Shown one piece after another: positions 1 to 11,055 of a DNA stretch of 64,000 nucleotides. The notes under the pieces were generated by a model, which saw only the letters and a list, made by a program, of their open reading frames with translations, was not told the DNA's origin and searched no databases. This stretch comes from Terana coerulea (Eukaryota > Basidiomycota > Agaricomycetes > Polyporales > Phanerochaetaceae), in assembly GCA_024811115.1 (NCBI GenBank), contig JAKOGH010000341.1, positions 1 to 64,000 of the forward strand, read 5' to 3'. Both the position numbers and the translations under genes were made by a program. The stretch's first letter is position 1. The number at the start of each line of letters is the position of its first letter.

Positions 1-256
1 AAGCGAGGACAACGACAGCGGCGTCGGCAGCCAGGTCGCCGGATGCCTGATGGACGATCGAGAGATCCTGGGACATCATCGGTATCTGTCGTCCCTCCCA
101 TCTGCACTCGTGCATGCTAAACAACCGCAGCTGATTGCGCAGTGTCCGGCGGGGGCTGAACTAAGCAGTAGATACAGCATGTATGCTACTGTATTGAATG
201 GAGCTGGATTCCTTCAATTACCAGACCAATGCTGCACTGAATAAGTTATTTAACGC

Positions 257-1800
257 GTGTCGAGCTGCAAGGGAAAAACCTTGCAAAATCAAGTGATTGG
301 CTGCTCGACTCAGGAGCATCTTTCACTTCACCGTCAAAGAAGTTTATTGCGCAACTTGCGCATTGACTTGATTGTCGTTCAAACGGCTAATGGGCATGTA
401 ACTATCTCTGAGGAAGGTGACTCCGTCATCAACTACCGTCCTAGCGCGACAAGTAGAACGATTAAAGTCTTACTGAAAAATGTTCGACTCATGCCTTCAC
501 AAAAGACATGAATCTAATCTCGCTTGGTCGGCTGCTACGACAGAACCGGTTAATTGAGGGTGGCAAAGCTCTAAAAATGGATGGTGATAATCGCCAGGAA
601 TTATTGCATTTCGTGCCTTTATCCAAACGCAACAGTGTACTATTTAGACACTGACCGAGCAGCCTTGCGTTAGTCTCGCACGAAATAATGCATAGACGTT
701 TTGGACATCCCTCGAGCGGATCCTCACGTCGACTTAGTCGACACGACGGAATGTCCTGATTTCGACTATAACAAGTCGAACTCACTTGCTCTGGCTGCGC
801 ACAGAGGAAAGATGCACAATCGCTCTTTCCGCCGACGCTCGACGGAGCATCGCGACCTTTTGAGCTCATTCACAGTGACTTGAAAGAATTCCGGTTGATT
901 CATATCACCAGTACAAGTATATCATCACCTTTGTCGATGATTATACGTCGCATGCATGGATTATTTGCCTAAGGCTAAAATCCGTCGCCATCAAAGCCAT
1001 GAAAAACTTTCTTGCTACGGTTCAAAACCAGCATAAAGCTAATGTCGAGCTGGATGTCGGATGCAGGGGAGAATATAAATCAAACGCATTCATTCAAATG
1101 CTAAGGACGAAGGGATTAAAATCCTAACAAGCTGCTCTCTACACAGCAGAATGGACGCGAACGGTTCATCAACCATCATGGACAAAGCCGAGGCTATGCG
1201 GCTTACAGCTTGCATTCCTCCTTCGTGGTGGGAATTTGCGGTTATGCACGCAACAGTGCTTTACAACCGCACCCCGTTTCACGATTAAAATGGGTTACGC
1301 CTTATGAGGCACATGGGTGAAAAACCATGCGTCGATAACATCAGCGTATTTGGCTGCGGTGCATGGGTTTTCATCCCTGCCGATGTTCGAAAGAACAAAC
1401 TACAGCCTAAGTCCGAAATGATGACATACATCGGACATGACGAGCACGGTTGGACGCCGTGAGAGGACCCGACAACGTCGTGTTTCGCTCAACTCAAGTC
1501 GAGTGGTGTGAAACTTATTTCCCCAAGTGCCCTGTGACAAAATGCCCGCGCGGCCTGACCCGCCTGCGCAAAACACCAAAAACGCGAACGACAGTGAGTC
1601 TTATAGGTGCAGGATCGGACGATAGTGACGACGATGCGCCACCGCCTATGGCGAGCTGCACTCGTCCTAACCTCCTTCGCCCAAAAGAGAGCCGAGCGGG
1701 TTGAGGCGGTTCGACCTAAGCCTGTTGGGCGTAGCCCGAGTCCGCTTCGTCGCGAGCGACACCACCCAGAAGATCCGCGTCTGGCACCACCAGTTATTCC
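257..1800 (+). pseudogene. copia pol remnant: protease, GAG-pre-integrase, integrase
   Basis: The protease motif LLDSGAS is encoded near 301-321. It is followed by a segment reading NLISLGRLL near 510 and a zinc-binding region with H..FGHPS near 690-720 and C.GCAQ near 790, as in GAG-pre-integrase domains. An integrase core is recognisable from IITFVDDYTSHAWI near 920-965 through an envelope of degenerate sequence to about 1530 (VFGCGAWVF near 1350). The pieces lie in all three forward frames, so many indels and stops separate them. This is a dead coding region. Confidence 0.8.
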
Positions 1801-2009
1801 CTGCTAGCGGCGTGTCTTCGTAGGATCGTCAAAAATCCAGGCTCTGTGTACGACCGTGCAAGCACCGTCGGATTTTAGGTGCTGATAGAGTGTCGTAGTT
1901 GGGAAAAGCAGACTGGCCGGACCAAGCCCACCAAGGTTAGCTACCAAGGCGCGGTCAGTCTAGCAAGCAGCCGACAGTGTCCCGCCACACGTCCTGCTAG
2001 CCCTTCTAC

Positions 2010-3665
2010 ATTCGAACAGCTCGAACCTGTTCCGGGATATCACTGAGCCACTGGAGACACTGGAAACGAAAGCCCAGTGTCGGATGGCGTACTGGCACGA
2101 CTGTGCCGGGAAGGAGTAAATTTCTACAATTATTTGCTTGCCCAAGCAGTCGATCCTGACGCAACAAAGTCTTCAGTCCGAGACTGGACTTTACGTGACA
2201 TAAACCGCCTGCCTGCAAAGCAGGTAGAATGGCGTGCTGCATGCAAAGAAGAGCTCGATGCATTAAGCAAAGAGGCGTGTTCGAACTCGCCCTCGCGGCC
2301 GAAAGGCAAACACGTCATTAAGAACCGATGGGTTTTTGATGAGAAATCAGATGGTCGAAAGCACGACTTGTAGCTCGCGGCTTCTCTCAAATTGAGGGAA
2401 TCGACTATGACAAAATCTTCTCTCCAGTTGTACGGTTTGGCAGATTAGATTCGTACTTGCCCTTGCGGCACTCGAAGGCTTCTTCCTTCCTCGTGCGCAA
2501 CGCATATTTGTACGGACTGTTAGATGAGGAGATCTACATGGAACAACCCGATGGCTTTCCTGCTCAAGGGAAAAAGCACATGGTGCTTCGTCTCCGTCGC
2601 GCCCTACGGGCTTAAGCAGGCAGGACTGTCCTGGTGGAAAGCCCTTAGCAAGTCTATGGCTGAGCTTGGCTTCAAAGACTGAAGTCCGATGCTGGCGTAT
2701 ACGTCGAAAGCGCGGAGGCAATGACATGGTCATCGCCGTAGTCTATGTTGACGACGCTATATTCGCCCGGACGCAGCAAGGCAAAAGTACTCCAAGAAAG
2801 GAGTCCTTCATGCAATGATGGGAGTGTCGCGATATAGGCTGACGTAAAGGAGTTTCTGCGCATGCGCATACAACGAGTCGGCCGACAAGATCGTGATTGA
2901 TCAATCGCCCTACCTTGACAAGGTACTCGAACGCTCGCGGCCAGACCAATGCCAAAATGGCAAAGACTCCGCTTCCTGGGGTTATATCCCTCAACCTAAT
3001 GAAGGAGAGCTAAACAAAGCTCGCCAGAGCCGTTTCCAAATTGTGATAGGCTCACTCCTTTATACTCTGGCGCTGTCACAAAGCTCGCACAGTTCAGTGC
3101 GAACCCGTCTGAACCATCTGAACAGAGCGTTGTACATCTGCCGCTCCTGTCAGGTACTCGTAACTATACCCTCGAGTATGACGGCTCTTCCGGGTTAGGC
3201 TTGGTGGCGTACACTGATGCAGATTGGGCGGCTGCTTCCGGCCGCGCTCTCAGACTGGCTTTCTGCTAATGCTTGCAGGAGGAGCCTTTAACTGGAGTTC
3301 TTTCGCACGAAGTCTGTAGCAACGTCGACTAAAGATGCCGAATACATGGCACTCAGCGACTGCTCCCGAGAAGTCATGTGGATTCAAAATATCCTCTCTG
3401 AACTCGGTTACAACTTCGAGAAAGTACCCATCTGCAGCGACAACCAAGGCGCTCTATTCGTCTCGGAAAATCCCGTTCACTGAAAAGCGCACTAAGCACA
3501 TCGACATTCGCTACCACTATATTCGCTGATGTCGCCGAAGCTGGCCACGTCGAAGTACTTTTCGTACCTGGCGTTGACAATCGCAGATATCTTTACCAAG
3601 AATCTGGGCAGGGTCAAGATTGAGAAGTTCCGACCTATGCTCGGACTTCGCATCGCTGCTAACTA
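2010..3665 (+). pseudogene. copia pol remnant: reverse transcriptase and RNase H
   Basis: The reverse transcriptase part shows the copia signature ARGFSQIEGIDYD near 2375-2412, the segment LDEEIYMEQPDGFP near 2523-2565 and the catalytic YVDD at 2744-2755. RNase H follows with YTDADWAA near 3211 and a strongly conserved stretch ending in KRTKHIDIRYHYI near 3484-3528. Fragments switch frame many times. The end near 3665 lies about 50 bp before the 3' LTR, a normal spacing for copia pol. Confidence 0.82.
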
Positions 3666-3714
3666 GCGCTGACTAAACCAGCGCAGGCAGTACGCCGTGC
3701 TAGGTTAGGAGGAG

Positions 3715-4009
3715 TGTTGAGTCGGATAGACACCGTAAGCGCTCTGCTCACATCTTCTCTATTGTTCTACCAGGTGCCACCATGACGATGCCTATTGTCT
3801 ATTGTCCTGGTACCTATTTGTGTCTGTTTGTAGTACAGCCACCCAGTATTGTATATAAGGCAGCCCTCTGCGCCATACTCTAATAAGACTCTTATGACTC
3901 TCAACCCACTAACGTGTGTATCAACCAACCTACAGGTGAGTAACCATCCTAGCTTCCTCTAGGCCTCGGTAGGAGTGTACGCCGCTGTATGCGCTGCACT
4001 TCTACAACA
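3715..4009 (+). repeat. 3' long terminal repeat of the copia element
   Basis: A 295 bp stretch begins with TGTTG and ends with CAACA, the inverted termini typical of copia LTRs. It follows a short purine-rich run (GGAGGAG) that can act as polypurine tract. The interior holds a TATA motif and downstream sequence suited to transcription start. Only one LTR is in the window, so its age cannot be judged from LTR divergence here. Confidence 0.78.
3849..3858 (+). promoter_or_regulatory. TATA box within the LTR
   Basis: The motif TATATAAGG lies in the middle of the LTR, where the U3 promoter of copia elements is normally found. A run with AATAAGA about 35 bp further on could serve as the R-region processing signal. 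Placement is by motif only. Confidence 0.5.
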
Positions 4010-4487
4010 TAAGCTTCACACAAACAATGCTGTACGAGCCTTGGCATGGAACGCCCGCTGGCGATAGGGTCGCAGGCAGGAAAAGAAGGGAAGCTACTTT
4101 GATCATGCGCGAAGATACGAAGAAAGAATAGAACTGCGGTAGTGTACTCTGCATGCGCTGGTGCATGATTAATAAATTTCGCCTTCTGAGTGTCGGTGCG
4201 TGCGTTATGTCGAGGATAACGAAGTCACACAGATTCTATCGACACCTGTCTGTAAGAGCTTGGACCGCAGCGCAGCCTTCGTAACAGTCTAGCGCAGCCT
4301 CAAACTTGCGGAGGTAATGTTTGATCTGTTCATCAATCGTGTTTTCCGTACCTTGCTAATCACAGTTCACACATTCATTTTCCAGCCCGGCTCTCGCAAG
4401 CTCGGCATACCACAAAAGGCCATTACAATGAGATTCTATCTGTATGACGCACTAAATAATACGTCAGTAACCCGATACAGATTCGAG
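4010..4487. other. intergenic stretch, no gene seen
   Basis: Sequence between the LTR and the 3' end of the first SDR gene. I see no coding segment with a recognisable domain or splice structure; open frames here are short and antisense to the SDR gene. Confidence 0.5.
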
Positions 4488-5523
4488 CTAACGTTCCTTC
4501 AGGCCCTGCGACCATGCCTCGTACGTATCCAAATCTTGGGTGAGATGACTCAGCTGATCTCGAACACGGACATAGGCATCTTCCCCTGGAACAACCTCGA
4601 AGGAGGGTTCGCAAGAAGAGACAAGTCCCATATTTTCTGCACATATTTGTCTGTTTCGCCTATCTTGACGGTCCTGTGCGGACCAAACATCCCTGCTGAT
4701 ATCTCTCTCTGCTTGGTCGTAGCCGAAGACGGGTGGGTGTACGCAGGATGCGGCGGGACGTTCTCGGACTTGAGTGCCATTTCCGTGCGAACCCATCCGG
4801 GAAGAACACTCGTAATCTTCGGACACGTTTCCTAGGTGAGCGCTCCATTGAACCAAAAAGAACACGCACACAAAGCTGACCTTGATATTCCAAACAGGAT
4901 CCAATTCCTCAGCTAAAGCCTGCATTAAACCGTCCAAAGCTAGCCAAATCAGGTGAGAACTTGATGGCTCTAATACAGCGATCCGACTATACCTTGCTTT
5001 GCGGCGCTGTAAAATCCTATGAGCGGCTCCGCCTTGATCGCAGTGTAGGAGGCGTTGACGAGCAGCCGACCTCCACTGCCGGCTGGATTCTCGTCGCGGA
5101 AGAAGCGGACGGCTTCCCTACTGACGTTGCTTGCGCCCCAAAAGTTGATGTCGAAAACGCGACGGGCAGTTTCCTCTGGCGTTCCCTCAACTTCGCCGCC
5201 TAATCCAAAGCCCGCGTTGTTGAACACGACGTCGACGCGCCCGAACGTGTGCTTAGCTTCAGCAAACGCGCCGACTATCTCCTCCGGCTTTGTGACGTCC
5301 AGTCGAACAACCAAAAGTTGCGAGGAGGAGTATTTGGACTTCAAGTCGTCGAGGCTCTCCGGCTTGCGCAAGGTCGCGGCGACTCTATCGCCGTTCGCCA
5401 AGGCAAGCTCAACCATGCTGCGGCCAAAGCCTGTCGAGGAGCCAGTCACTACGAGTAGCATGAGAATCAGTAGCGAACACGACTACAGGATGATAATGTA
5501 CCTAGCCACACTCTGGGTGTCAT
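4488..5523 (-). CDS. short-chain dehydrogenase/reductase, tandem copy 1 (frame break near C-terminus)
   Basis: Classical SDR expected to use NAD(P)H for an alcohol/ketone conversion; substrate unknown. Four exons by my reading: 5523-5502, 5448-4993, 4939-4881, 4816-4488, with introns of 53, 53 and 64 bp. The tiny first exon ends in RVWL and splices into VTGSSTGFGR, the glycine-rich dinucleotide-binding motif. NNAG follows in the core, and the catalytic YSAAK fits YxxxK. Full length would be about 288 residues, normal for the family. Exons 2 and 3 have the same sizes (456 and 59 nt) as in copies 2 and 4. Near 4581-4587 the frame slips by one base at a run of four G (minus strand), just before the last 30 or so residues; if real, the protein ends at 4550 with a changed tail. 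Confidence 0.85.
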
Positions 5524-6027
5524 ACAGGGCGAAACGACTGCGAGAGGAAGTGGGTGGTGTTATGCTAACTCTGAGAAACGGAGCGCTGCAACTGCACGTT
5601 CCTATAGCCAGGCCAGCTCCGATGCGCATCGGACTCGAAGCGTTCGGCACCTCTGTTTACATGTGTTAAGAACGCAAACCTCCACCTTCCGATTTGGAAA
5701 CTTCGGCTAGCTCGATCATGTTTTCGTCCTTTCACTTGTCAGGCCGTCTTACAAGAGACCACCGACCGAAGACGGATAGAAAACCTATCACTGTCTCAAT
5801 TCGTCCTAGTCATAACCTGTCGTGAATGCTCTTACTCGAGCTCGTCAGGATGCCAGCTTAAGTCTCGCGTCTCACGAGGAAGTATCAGCTGAAAATAGAT
5901 AGCCTGAGAAGTACAAAGAGGAAGCTTCAAGTTCGTATGGATACATAGCTTCGATGGTGCGCACTACAGATCCAGCTCGGCTCGTTTCTCGACTCAGACC
6001 AAGACATGCCCAACTCCCACCTCCGCA
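5524..6027. other. spacer between SDR copies 1 and 2
   Basis: About 500 bp that should hold the promoter of copy 1 (read leftwards) and the 3' flank of copy 2. No coding potential or clear TATA box is evident. Confidence 0.45.
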
Positions 6028-7059
6028 TCAGTCCTCTCGAAGATCCTCCGACCATGGCACGGACTGTTCTACGTCAGCGCTGAGCTGCTTGATCTGACCG
6101 CGAATCGGATCAAGGGCATCTTTCCCAAGGACTACACGCAGCGGAAGCTCCGTCAGCAAAGACAGCTCGTAGATTTTCTTCACCCCCTTCGACACGTCTC
6201 CGAGGGGGTGTTGAGGTCCCAAACATTCTTCTTCAAGAACTCTCTAACTTGTGCGGCGGATGTGGTGGGACCGTAGGCCGGATGAGGTGGCACATCGGTG
6301 TTTTTCTCCCCGGTGTTCATGGCGGAACGGAAAGAGCCAGGTAGGAAGATGGTAATCTGGACGCGCGTTGGTAAGCATGGTGACAGTTCATTTGTATACA
6401 GGATTATCCTACCTTGATGTTCCATGCGGGGTCAATCTCGGAGGCCAAGGACTGGTTCGCAGCTTCGAGCGCTACCCGAGTGTCAGGAAACATCGCTATC
6501 AATGTGTGGAGTCGCAGCTCACCGGCCTTGGATGCGGAGTAATATCCCCAACCCGCAAACGGCACTAGACCAAAGGCCGAGCTCACCGTCAGCAGTCTTC
6601 CGCCAGCTCCCGGTGCGTTCTCCTCGCGGAAGAAGCGTACAGCCTCTTTCGCGACGTTGACAGCGCCGAAGAAATTGACCTCAAAGAGACGGCGGGCCAC
6701 GTCGTCGGGAGTTCCCTCGAGCTCTCCATTCGCTGCGTAACCAGCGTTGTTGAAGACGACATCGATACTGCCAAAAGTGCCCTTGGCTGTTGCGAAGACG
6801 TCAAGGATCTCTTCGGGCTGAGTGACGTCGAGCTTCACCACCAAAAGCTGAGTTGCAGGGTACTTCTCCTTCAAGTCATCGAGCTCCTGGGGCTTGCGCA
6901 ACGTAGCGACGACCTTATCACCTTTCTGCAGAACAAACTCCGTCATCTTACGGCCGAAGCCAGTTGCCGCACCAGTGACTTCAAGAAACATGAGTCAGTG
7001 CGCGTACTCAATATCCAGGGATAAAGCCGCTCACCGAGCCAGACGCGAGAGGATACCAT
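6028..7059 (-). CDS. short-chain dehydrogenase/reductase, tandem copy 2 (frame break in last exon)
   Basis: Same four-exon design as its neighbours: 7059-7035, 6978-6523, 6471-6413, 6356-6028, introns 56, 51 and 56 bp. The protein shows VTGAATGFGR for cofactor binding, LDVTQPEE after strand 3, NNAGY, and the catalytic YYSASK. Expected length is about 289 residues. In the last exon the frame slips by one base near 6201-6208 at a run of five C/G; before it the protein reads REFLKKN, after it GVKKIYELSLL, both matching copy 3. It may be a working enzyme with a sequence error or a recent pseudogene. The substrate is not predictable; similarity among copies suggests a shared chemistry on a lipid-like or secondary alcohol, which is inference only. 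Confidence 0.85.
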
Positions 7060-7684
7060 GGTGTAGTATGAGATGTGGAGTGCAAGCGAGAAGCTGCTTG
7101 TTATGGACGATCATATCCTCGCGATTTCCGTTTTATTCAGCCCAGTTCTCCCCTCTAGTAATCGCTCTCTCGTCAGTTATATTGATGACATAGACCCTTG
7201 GCATTAGACCGCGCTGTGCCGAAAGGACAGTTGGACCTGGACTGCCGAGTTCCCGGCATATACCGCATGGCGTATTGATCTTGCTTGGTCTCCTTATCCC
7301 TTGGCGTCGATTCCATGCAGCCTCCAGGCGTGGCCCACTGATGGCATCAGAACTCGTATACTATGTGAGCAACCTCTACGTCATTCCGATTCTGCACGGA
7401 CGCAGGCTGTGATTGTGAGTAACAAAGGTATCAGCAACGCACTAAACTGAGCAATGATAGCGAAATAGCAGCGCAGGGTTGTGGTCGGATGTGGTTGAAG
7501 GAGGGCCAGGAAGAAGCGGCGCGCGTCGGACTCGCCCCTTTGTTTGCGCATGTTAGGATCCAAAGCCACCACCTTCCCCTTTGGAGGCCTTCGAGTCTGT
7601 TGGCTTCAACCTGCTTTATCCTCACGCTCATCACGGCTTTGCGTCTCACGAACGAAGATGGGCGAAATAAAACGAATACTACAT
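7060..7684. other. spacer upstream of SDR copy 2
   Basis: No gene recognised. Contains the presumed promoter of copy 2. Short open frames on both strands lack domain similarity and codon structure. Confidence 0.4.
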
Positions 7685-7851
7685 TAGACAACGTCAGCTG
7701 GAATAATCATTAGCGCTCCGTGATATTACATCACCAGCCCCGAGGTGAAAAATACCAGTGGGCGCTGGGGGCTATCAGGGCTCCGAGATGAAATGTAAGA
7801 TGGCGCTAAGTGCAAAAAGACCGTAATAATTATTCCAGCTGACGTTGTCTA
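7685..7851. mobile_element. MITE-like element with 28 bp terminal inverted repeats
   Basis: The left arm begins TAGACAACGTCAGCTGG at 7685 and the right arm is its reverse complement ending at 7851. The arms match over about 28 bp with one or two differences (AATCATTA against AATTATTA). The interior of about 110 bp has no coding capacity. If the outer TA belongs to the target, the element runs 7687-7849 with a TA duplication, as for Tc1/mariner-derived elements. It sits in the spacer between SDR copies 2 and 3. Confidence 0.8.
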
Positions 7852-7953
7852 TTGACTGCAACAAAAAAGTCGCGCCGGACACGACATCTCATTCTGGCCG
7901 TGAAGTCAGATTCGAACACGCCTAAACTTCTGCCAATCGCCACGCCATTCCTC

Positions 7954-8968
7954 TCAAAGGTCACCCGACCAAGCCTCGTACTGGTCTACATCTGCGCTCA
8001 GCTGCTTGATCTGATTGCGGAGAGGATCGAAGGTGTCTTTGCCGAGGAGCAACCGTAGCAGCGGCTGGTCCAACAAAGATAGCTCGTGGATCTTCTTCAC
8101 CGCCCGCGACACATCTCCGATAGAGGTGCTTGGGTCCAGGATCTTCTTGTAAAACTTCCTTATCTGAGCCGCAGGGCTTGTGGGACCGTAGGCCGGGTGA
8201 GGCGGTAAGCTTACACCTTTGTCAAAGATGGAGGTGCGGAAGGGGCCGGCAAGAATAAGGGTAGTCTGGGTGCGCATCCGTGAGTATGGTTACGCAGTAG
8301 TCAATATATACTATTTCACCTTTATGTTCCACGTAGGGTCAATTTCAGAAGCCATAGACTGAGTTGCCGATTCAAGGGCTACCCAAGTGTCAGGACAAGC
8401 CGTTGTCGATGTGTATAGTCGCAACTCACCAGTCTTAGAGGCACCGTGAGTATCCAGCGCACCCAAACGGTACTTGACCGACGATGGAGCTGTTTATCAG
8501 CAGCCTTCCGCCAACTCCTGGTGCGTTCTCTTCGCGGAAGAAGCGCACTGCCTCCTTTGCGACGTTGATAGCACCAAAGAACTTGACTTCAAAGACACGG
8601 CGAGCCACATCGTCAGGAGAGTCTCCTCGAGCTCTCCGTTGGCGGCGATCCCGGCGTTGTCGAAGACAACGTCAACCCTGCCATAAGCTTCCTTGGCCTT
8701 GGCGAAGGCATCGAGGATCTCTTGGGGCTGAGTAACGTCGAGCTTCACAGCCAAGAACTGGGTCGCGGGGTATTTCGCCTTCAAGTCGTCGAGGTCTCGG
8801 GGCTTACGCTGTGTTGCAACGACTTTGTCGCCTTTTTCCAACACAAGCTCTGCTGCCTGGCGGCCGAAGCCAGTCGCAGAGCCGGTGACTTCAACTAGCT
8901 TCAGTTAATTAGGACCAAATTCACACAAGAGTAGACCACTCACTGAGCCAAACGCGAGGAGTTATCAT
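7954..8968 (-). pseudogene. short-chain dehydrogenase/reductase, tandem copy 3 (broken)
   Basis: Exons 8968-8944, 8888-8430, 8378-8320 and 8265-7954 reproduce the structure of the other copies (introns 55, 51, 54 bp). The N-terminus reads through ITGSATGFGR and an NAG motif in which the usual first asparagine is aspartate (FDNAG). Near 8617-8626 two extra bases shift the frame, and a further change near 8440-8447 puts a stop at the YxxxK active-site region (YSRCL), so catalytic Tyr and Lys are not kept in one frame. Exon 4 is intact and ends like copy 2 with QLSADV. With two breaks, one at the active site, this is the most decayed member. Confidence 0.8.
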
Positions 8969-9772
8969 GGCAGTTGAAGAGCGCGGCCTTGGGCGTTGAG
9001 TGACACGTAGAGTTGCGAGAGGAAAACCGGCGTGTTGCTTGTTGTGCAAGTCTCATCCTCACTGTCCCCCTAATATTGTGCACTGACCCTCTATTTCATC
9101 TTTATGACAAAGCAGTTCGGCGTTGAGCTCACCATGTGTGGTGGAATGGCGCCTCTTTCAGGTACGGGATTGTACTTAAGTGCGCGAACTTCCATAGGTC
9201 GAATATCCCGACCGAACTGTATGTATCATCCGAGCTTACTATATGCAAGGCTCAGCTCGACTGTCGTCAGCTACCGAGGCCCTAAAGAGCTACCCTCCTC
9301 TCCATCGAGCACCAGTTGGCCTTGTTCGCGGGCTATTTGGCCTCCGCAGCCGCTGAGTCAGTCAGGCACAGGCAGGATTCGACATAGGATGCGCACCTGG
9401 CACCCCTGGTAACAATCGTCGACTCGGACATGCAACCCGGCCCTATATCAAAGATCATGGATTGCTAATCCTATAGCTCGAGCACGCAAATCCGTGTACC
9501 CCAGCTCCATAGAGATATTGCTGTGAGCATCTAGATCTATAAGTTATTGGTCTTAGAGGTAGGTCTTCAAGATATATCATTTTGGCTGTAGTCGAGTACG
9601 CACGAACAAAGGCAGAAGTGTCATCGCAGTCGAGCATATGCAATCTATTATCTAGGTTACATTGACCTCTACAGTATTCCTCACAGCCAACGTTCTAGTG
9701 ATTAGAACGTCCTTATACATCGCGAGACAGATCATTAAGCTCAGTTTTCTCCCTGTGCCACAAGCGCACGAC
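8969..9772. other. spacer between SDR copies 3 and 4
   Basis: About 800 bp without a gene that I can support. A short forward open frame near 9104-9412 has no recognisable domain. The region is moderately AT-rich towards 9480-9700. Confidence 0.45.
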
Positions 9773-10804
9773 TCATGCCTCCTCCTCCAAATCGTCTGAC
9801 CACGCCTCGTAGGCCTCGAGGTCGTCAGTGTAGTTCTTCACCTGTCCGCGAATCTGTTGGACCGCGTCCTTGCCCAAGAACAAGTGGAGTGGCGGATTTG
9901 GGAGCGTTGACACTTCGTAGAATCTTTGAACGAACTTCGCGGTGTCCCCGACCTTCCCGTCGTAGTGACCCTCCGTCAGGGCCTTGAAGGCCCCTCGCAC
10001 TTGCGACGCTGGCGTATTGGTGACGTTTGCGTAGGCCGGGTGAATGGGCACGGGCGTCATATCCAGGATGGATGTCCGCACTGTTCCTGGGGGAGATAAT
10101 CGTGACCTTAGGATGAATGTTAATCGCGCATACATGCACGCAACAGAACACATCTGACCTTGATATTCCAGGCAGGATCCAGCTCTCCCGCTAGAGTTTG
10201 GGTGACAGCCTCCAGAGCTTCAGCCGATTCAGCCTTCTTGAATTGCAGCGAGGACAAGAAGACACCACTTACCATGCTTCGTGGCATTGTAGAAACCGCA
10301 GCAAGGTACAGGCGAAATGCCAGCGGACGAGCTAACACTTAGCAGCCTTCCTCCGGCGCCTGGCGTATTTTCCTCGCGGAAGAACCGTACGGCCTCTTTG
10401 CTCACATTCACTGCACCCCAGAAGTTGACCTCGAATATCTCTCGCGCAACGTCGTCGGGCGTCCCTTCAACCTCGCCAATCAAGCTATGGCCCGCGTTGT
10501 TTAAAACAACGTCGACACGACCGAAGGTAGCCTTCGCCTGAGAGAAAGCCTTCGGAATTTCTTGGGGTTGGGTGACGTCGAGCTTCAGGATCAACAAGCG
10601 GCTCGACGGATATTTCGCCTTCAGTTCGTCGAGCACCTCTGGTCTCCGGAGAGTAGCGACTACTCTGTCACCTTTCTCCAAGGCAAGTTCAGTTATGCCC
10701 CGACCAAAACCTGTAGACGACCCTGTGACTGTGCAAGAGAAATCAGTAATGACATTGATATCAACCTCTTGTTGATACGTACCAAGCCATACCCGAGAGG
10801 ACAT
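9773..10804 (-). CDS. short-chain dehydrogenase/reductase, tandem copy 4 (one-base frame break)
   Basis: Four exons: 10804-10783, 10728-10273, 10217-10159, 10106-9773, introns 54, 55 and 52 bp. Motifs in order: SRVWL then VTGSSTGFGRG, LKLDVTQPQE, NNAGH, and catalytic YNATK. Expected length about 289 residues. Exon 4 begins with the conserved VTIISP, but a run of five C/G near 10086-10090 adds one base before the conserved PGTVRTSI, so frames differ on the two sides. As in copies 1 and 2, everything else is clean. Copy 4 lies furthest from the copia element and has the longest acidic C-terminus (SDDLEEEA). Confidence 0.85.
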
Positions 10805-11055
10805 GGTGATGGTGGAGAGGCGACGAGGGCGGAAGATTCCTACTGTGCTTATAATTGGTGTCGTCCATGTTCTGCCTGAGAACAGCTGATCAATAAGGAC
10901 GTGATATCAGTCCGATCTTCCTACGCGGTGTTAGCAGACCGAAAGAATGCGCATGCGCAAGACGGGATGTTACACTCTCACGGGCTGCCGTACTCCTGCC
11001 GGAGTTGAGATTGTTGCGAAGAAATGCTATCGCGTAGAGTATGAACATGTGTGTT
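10805..11055. other. promoter region of SDR copy 4 and 3' flank of ALG5
   Basis: A 251 bp gap between two minus-strand genes. No convincing core promoter motif; no gene. Confidence 0.4.

Larger units (their letters stand above)
1..4009 (+). mobile_element. Ty1/copia LTR retrotransposon, decayed, 5' end outside window
   Basis: Pol-like pieces follow the copia order along the plus strand: aspartic protease, GAG-pre-integrase zinc region, integrase, reverse transcriptase and RNase H, then a 295 bp LTR. Integrase lying before reverse transcriptase identifies copia rather than gypsy. Reading frames change repeatedly and in-frame stops are frequent, so the copy cannot encode a full polyprotein. 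No 5' LTR or gag is seen; the element must begin upstream of the window. No target duplication can be checked for the same reason. Confidence 0.9.

Noticed and set aside
4317..4835. Plus-strand open frame of 172 codons
   Set aside because: Mostly antisense to the last exon of SDR copy 1, which has clear family motifs.
9104..9412. Plus-strand open frame of 102 codons between SDR copies 3 and 4
   Set aside because: No domain, no paralogue in other spacers, and codon pattern like non-coding sequence.
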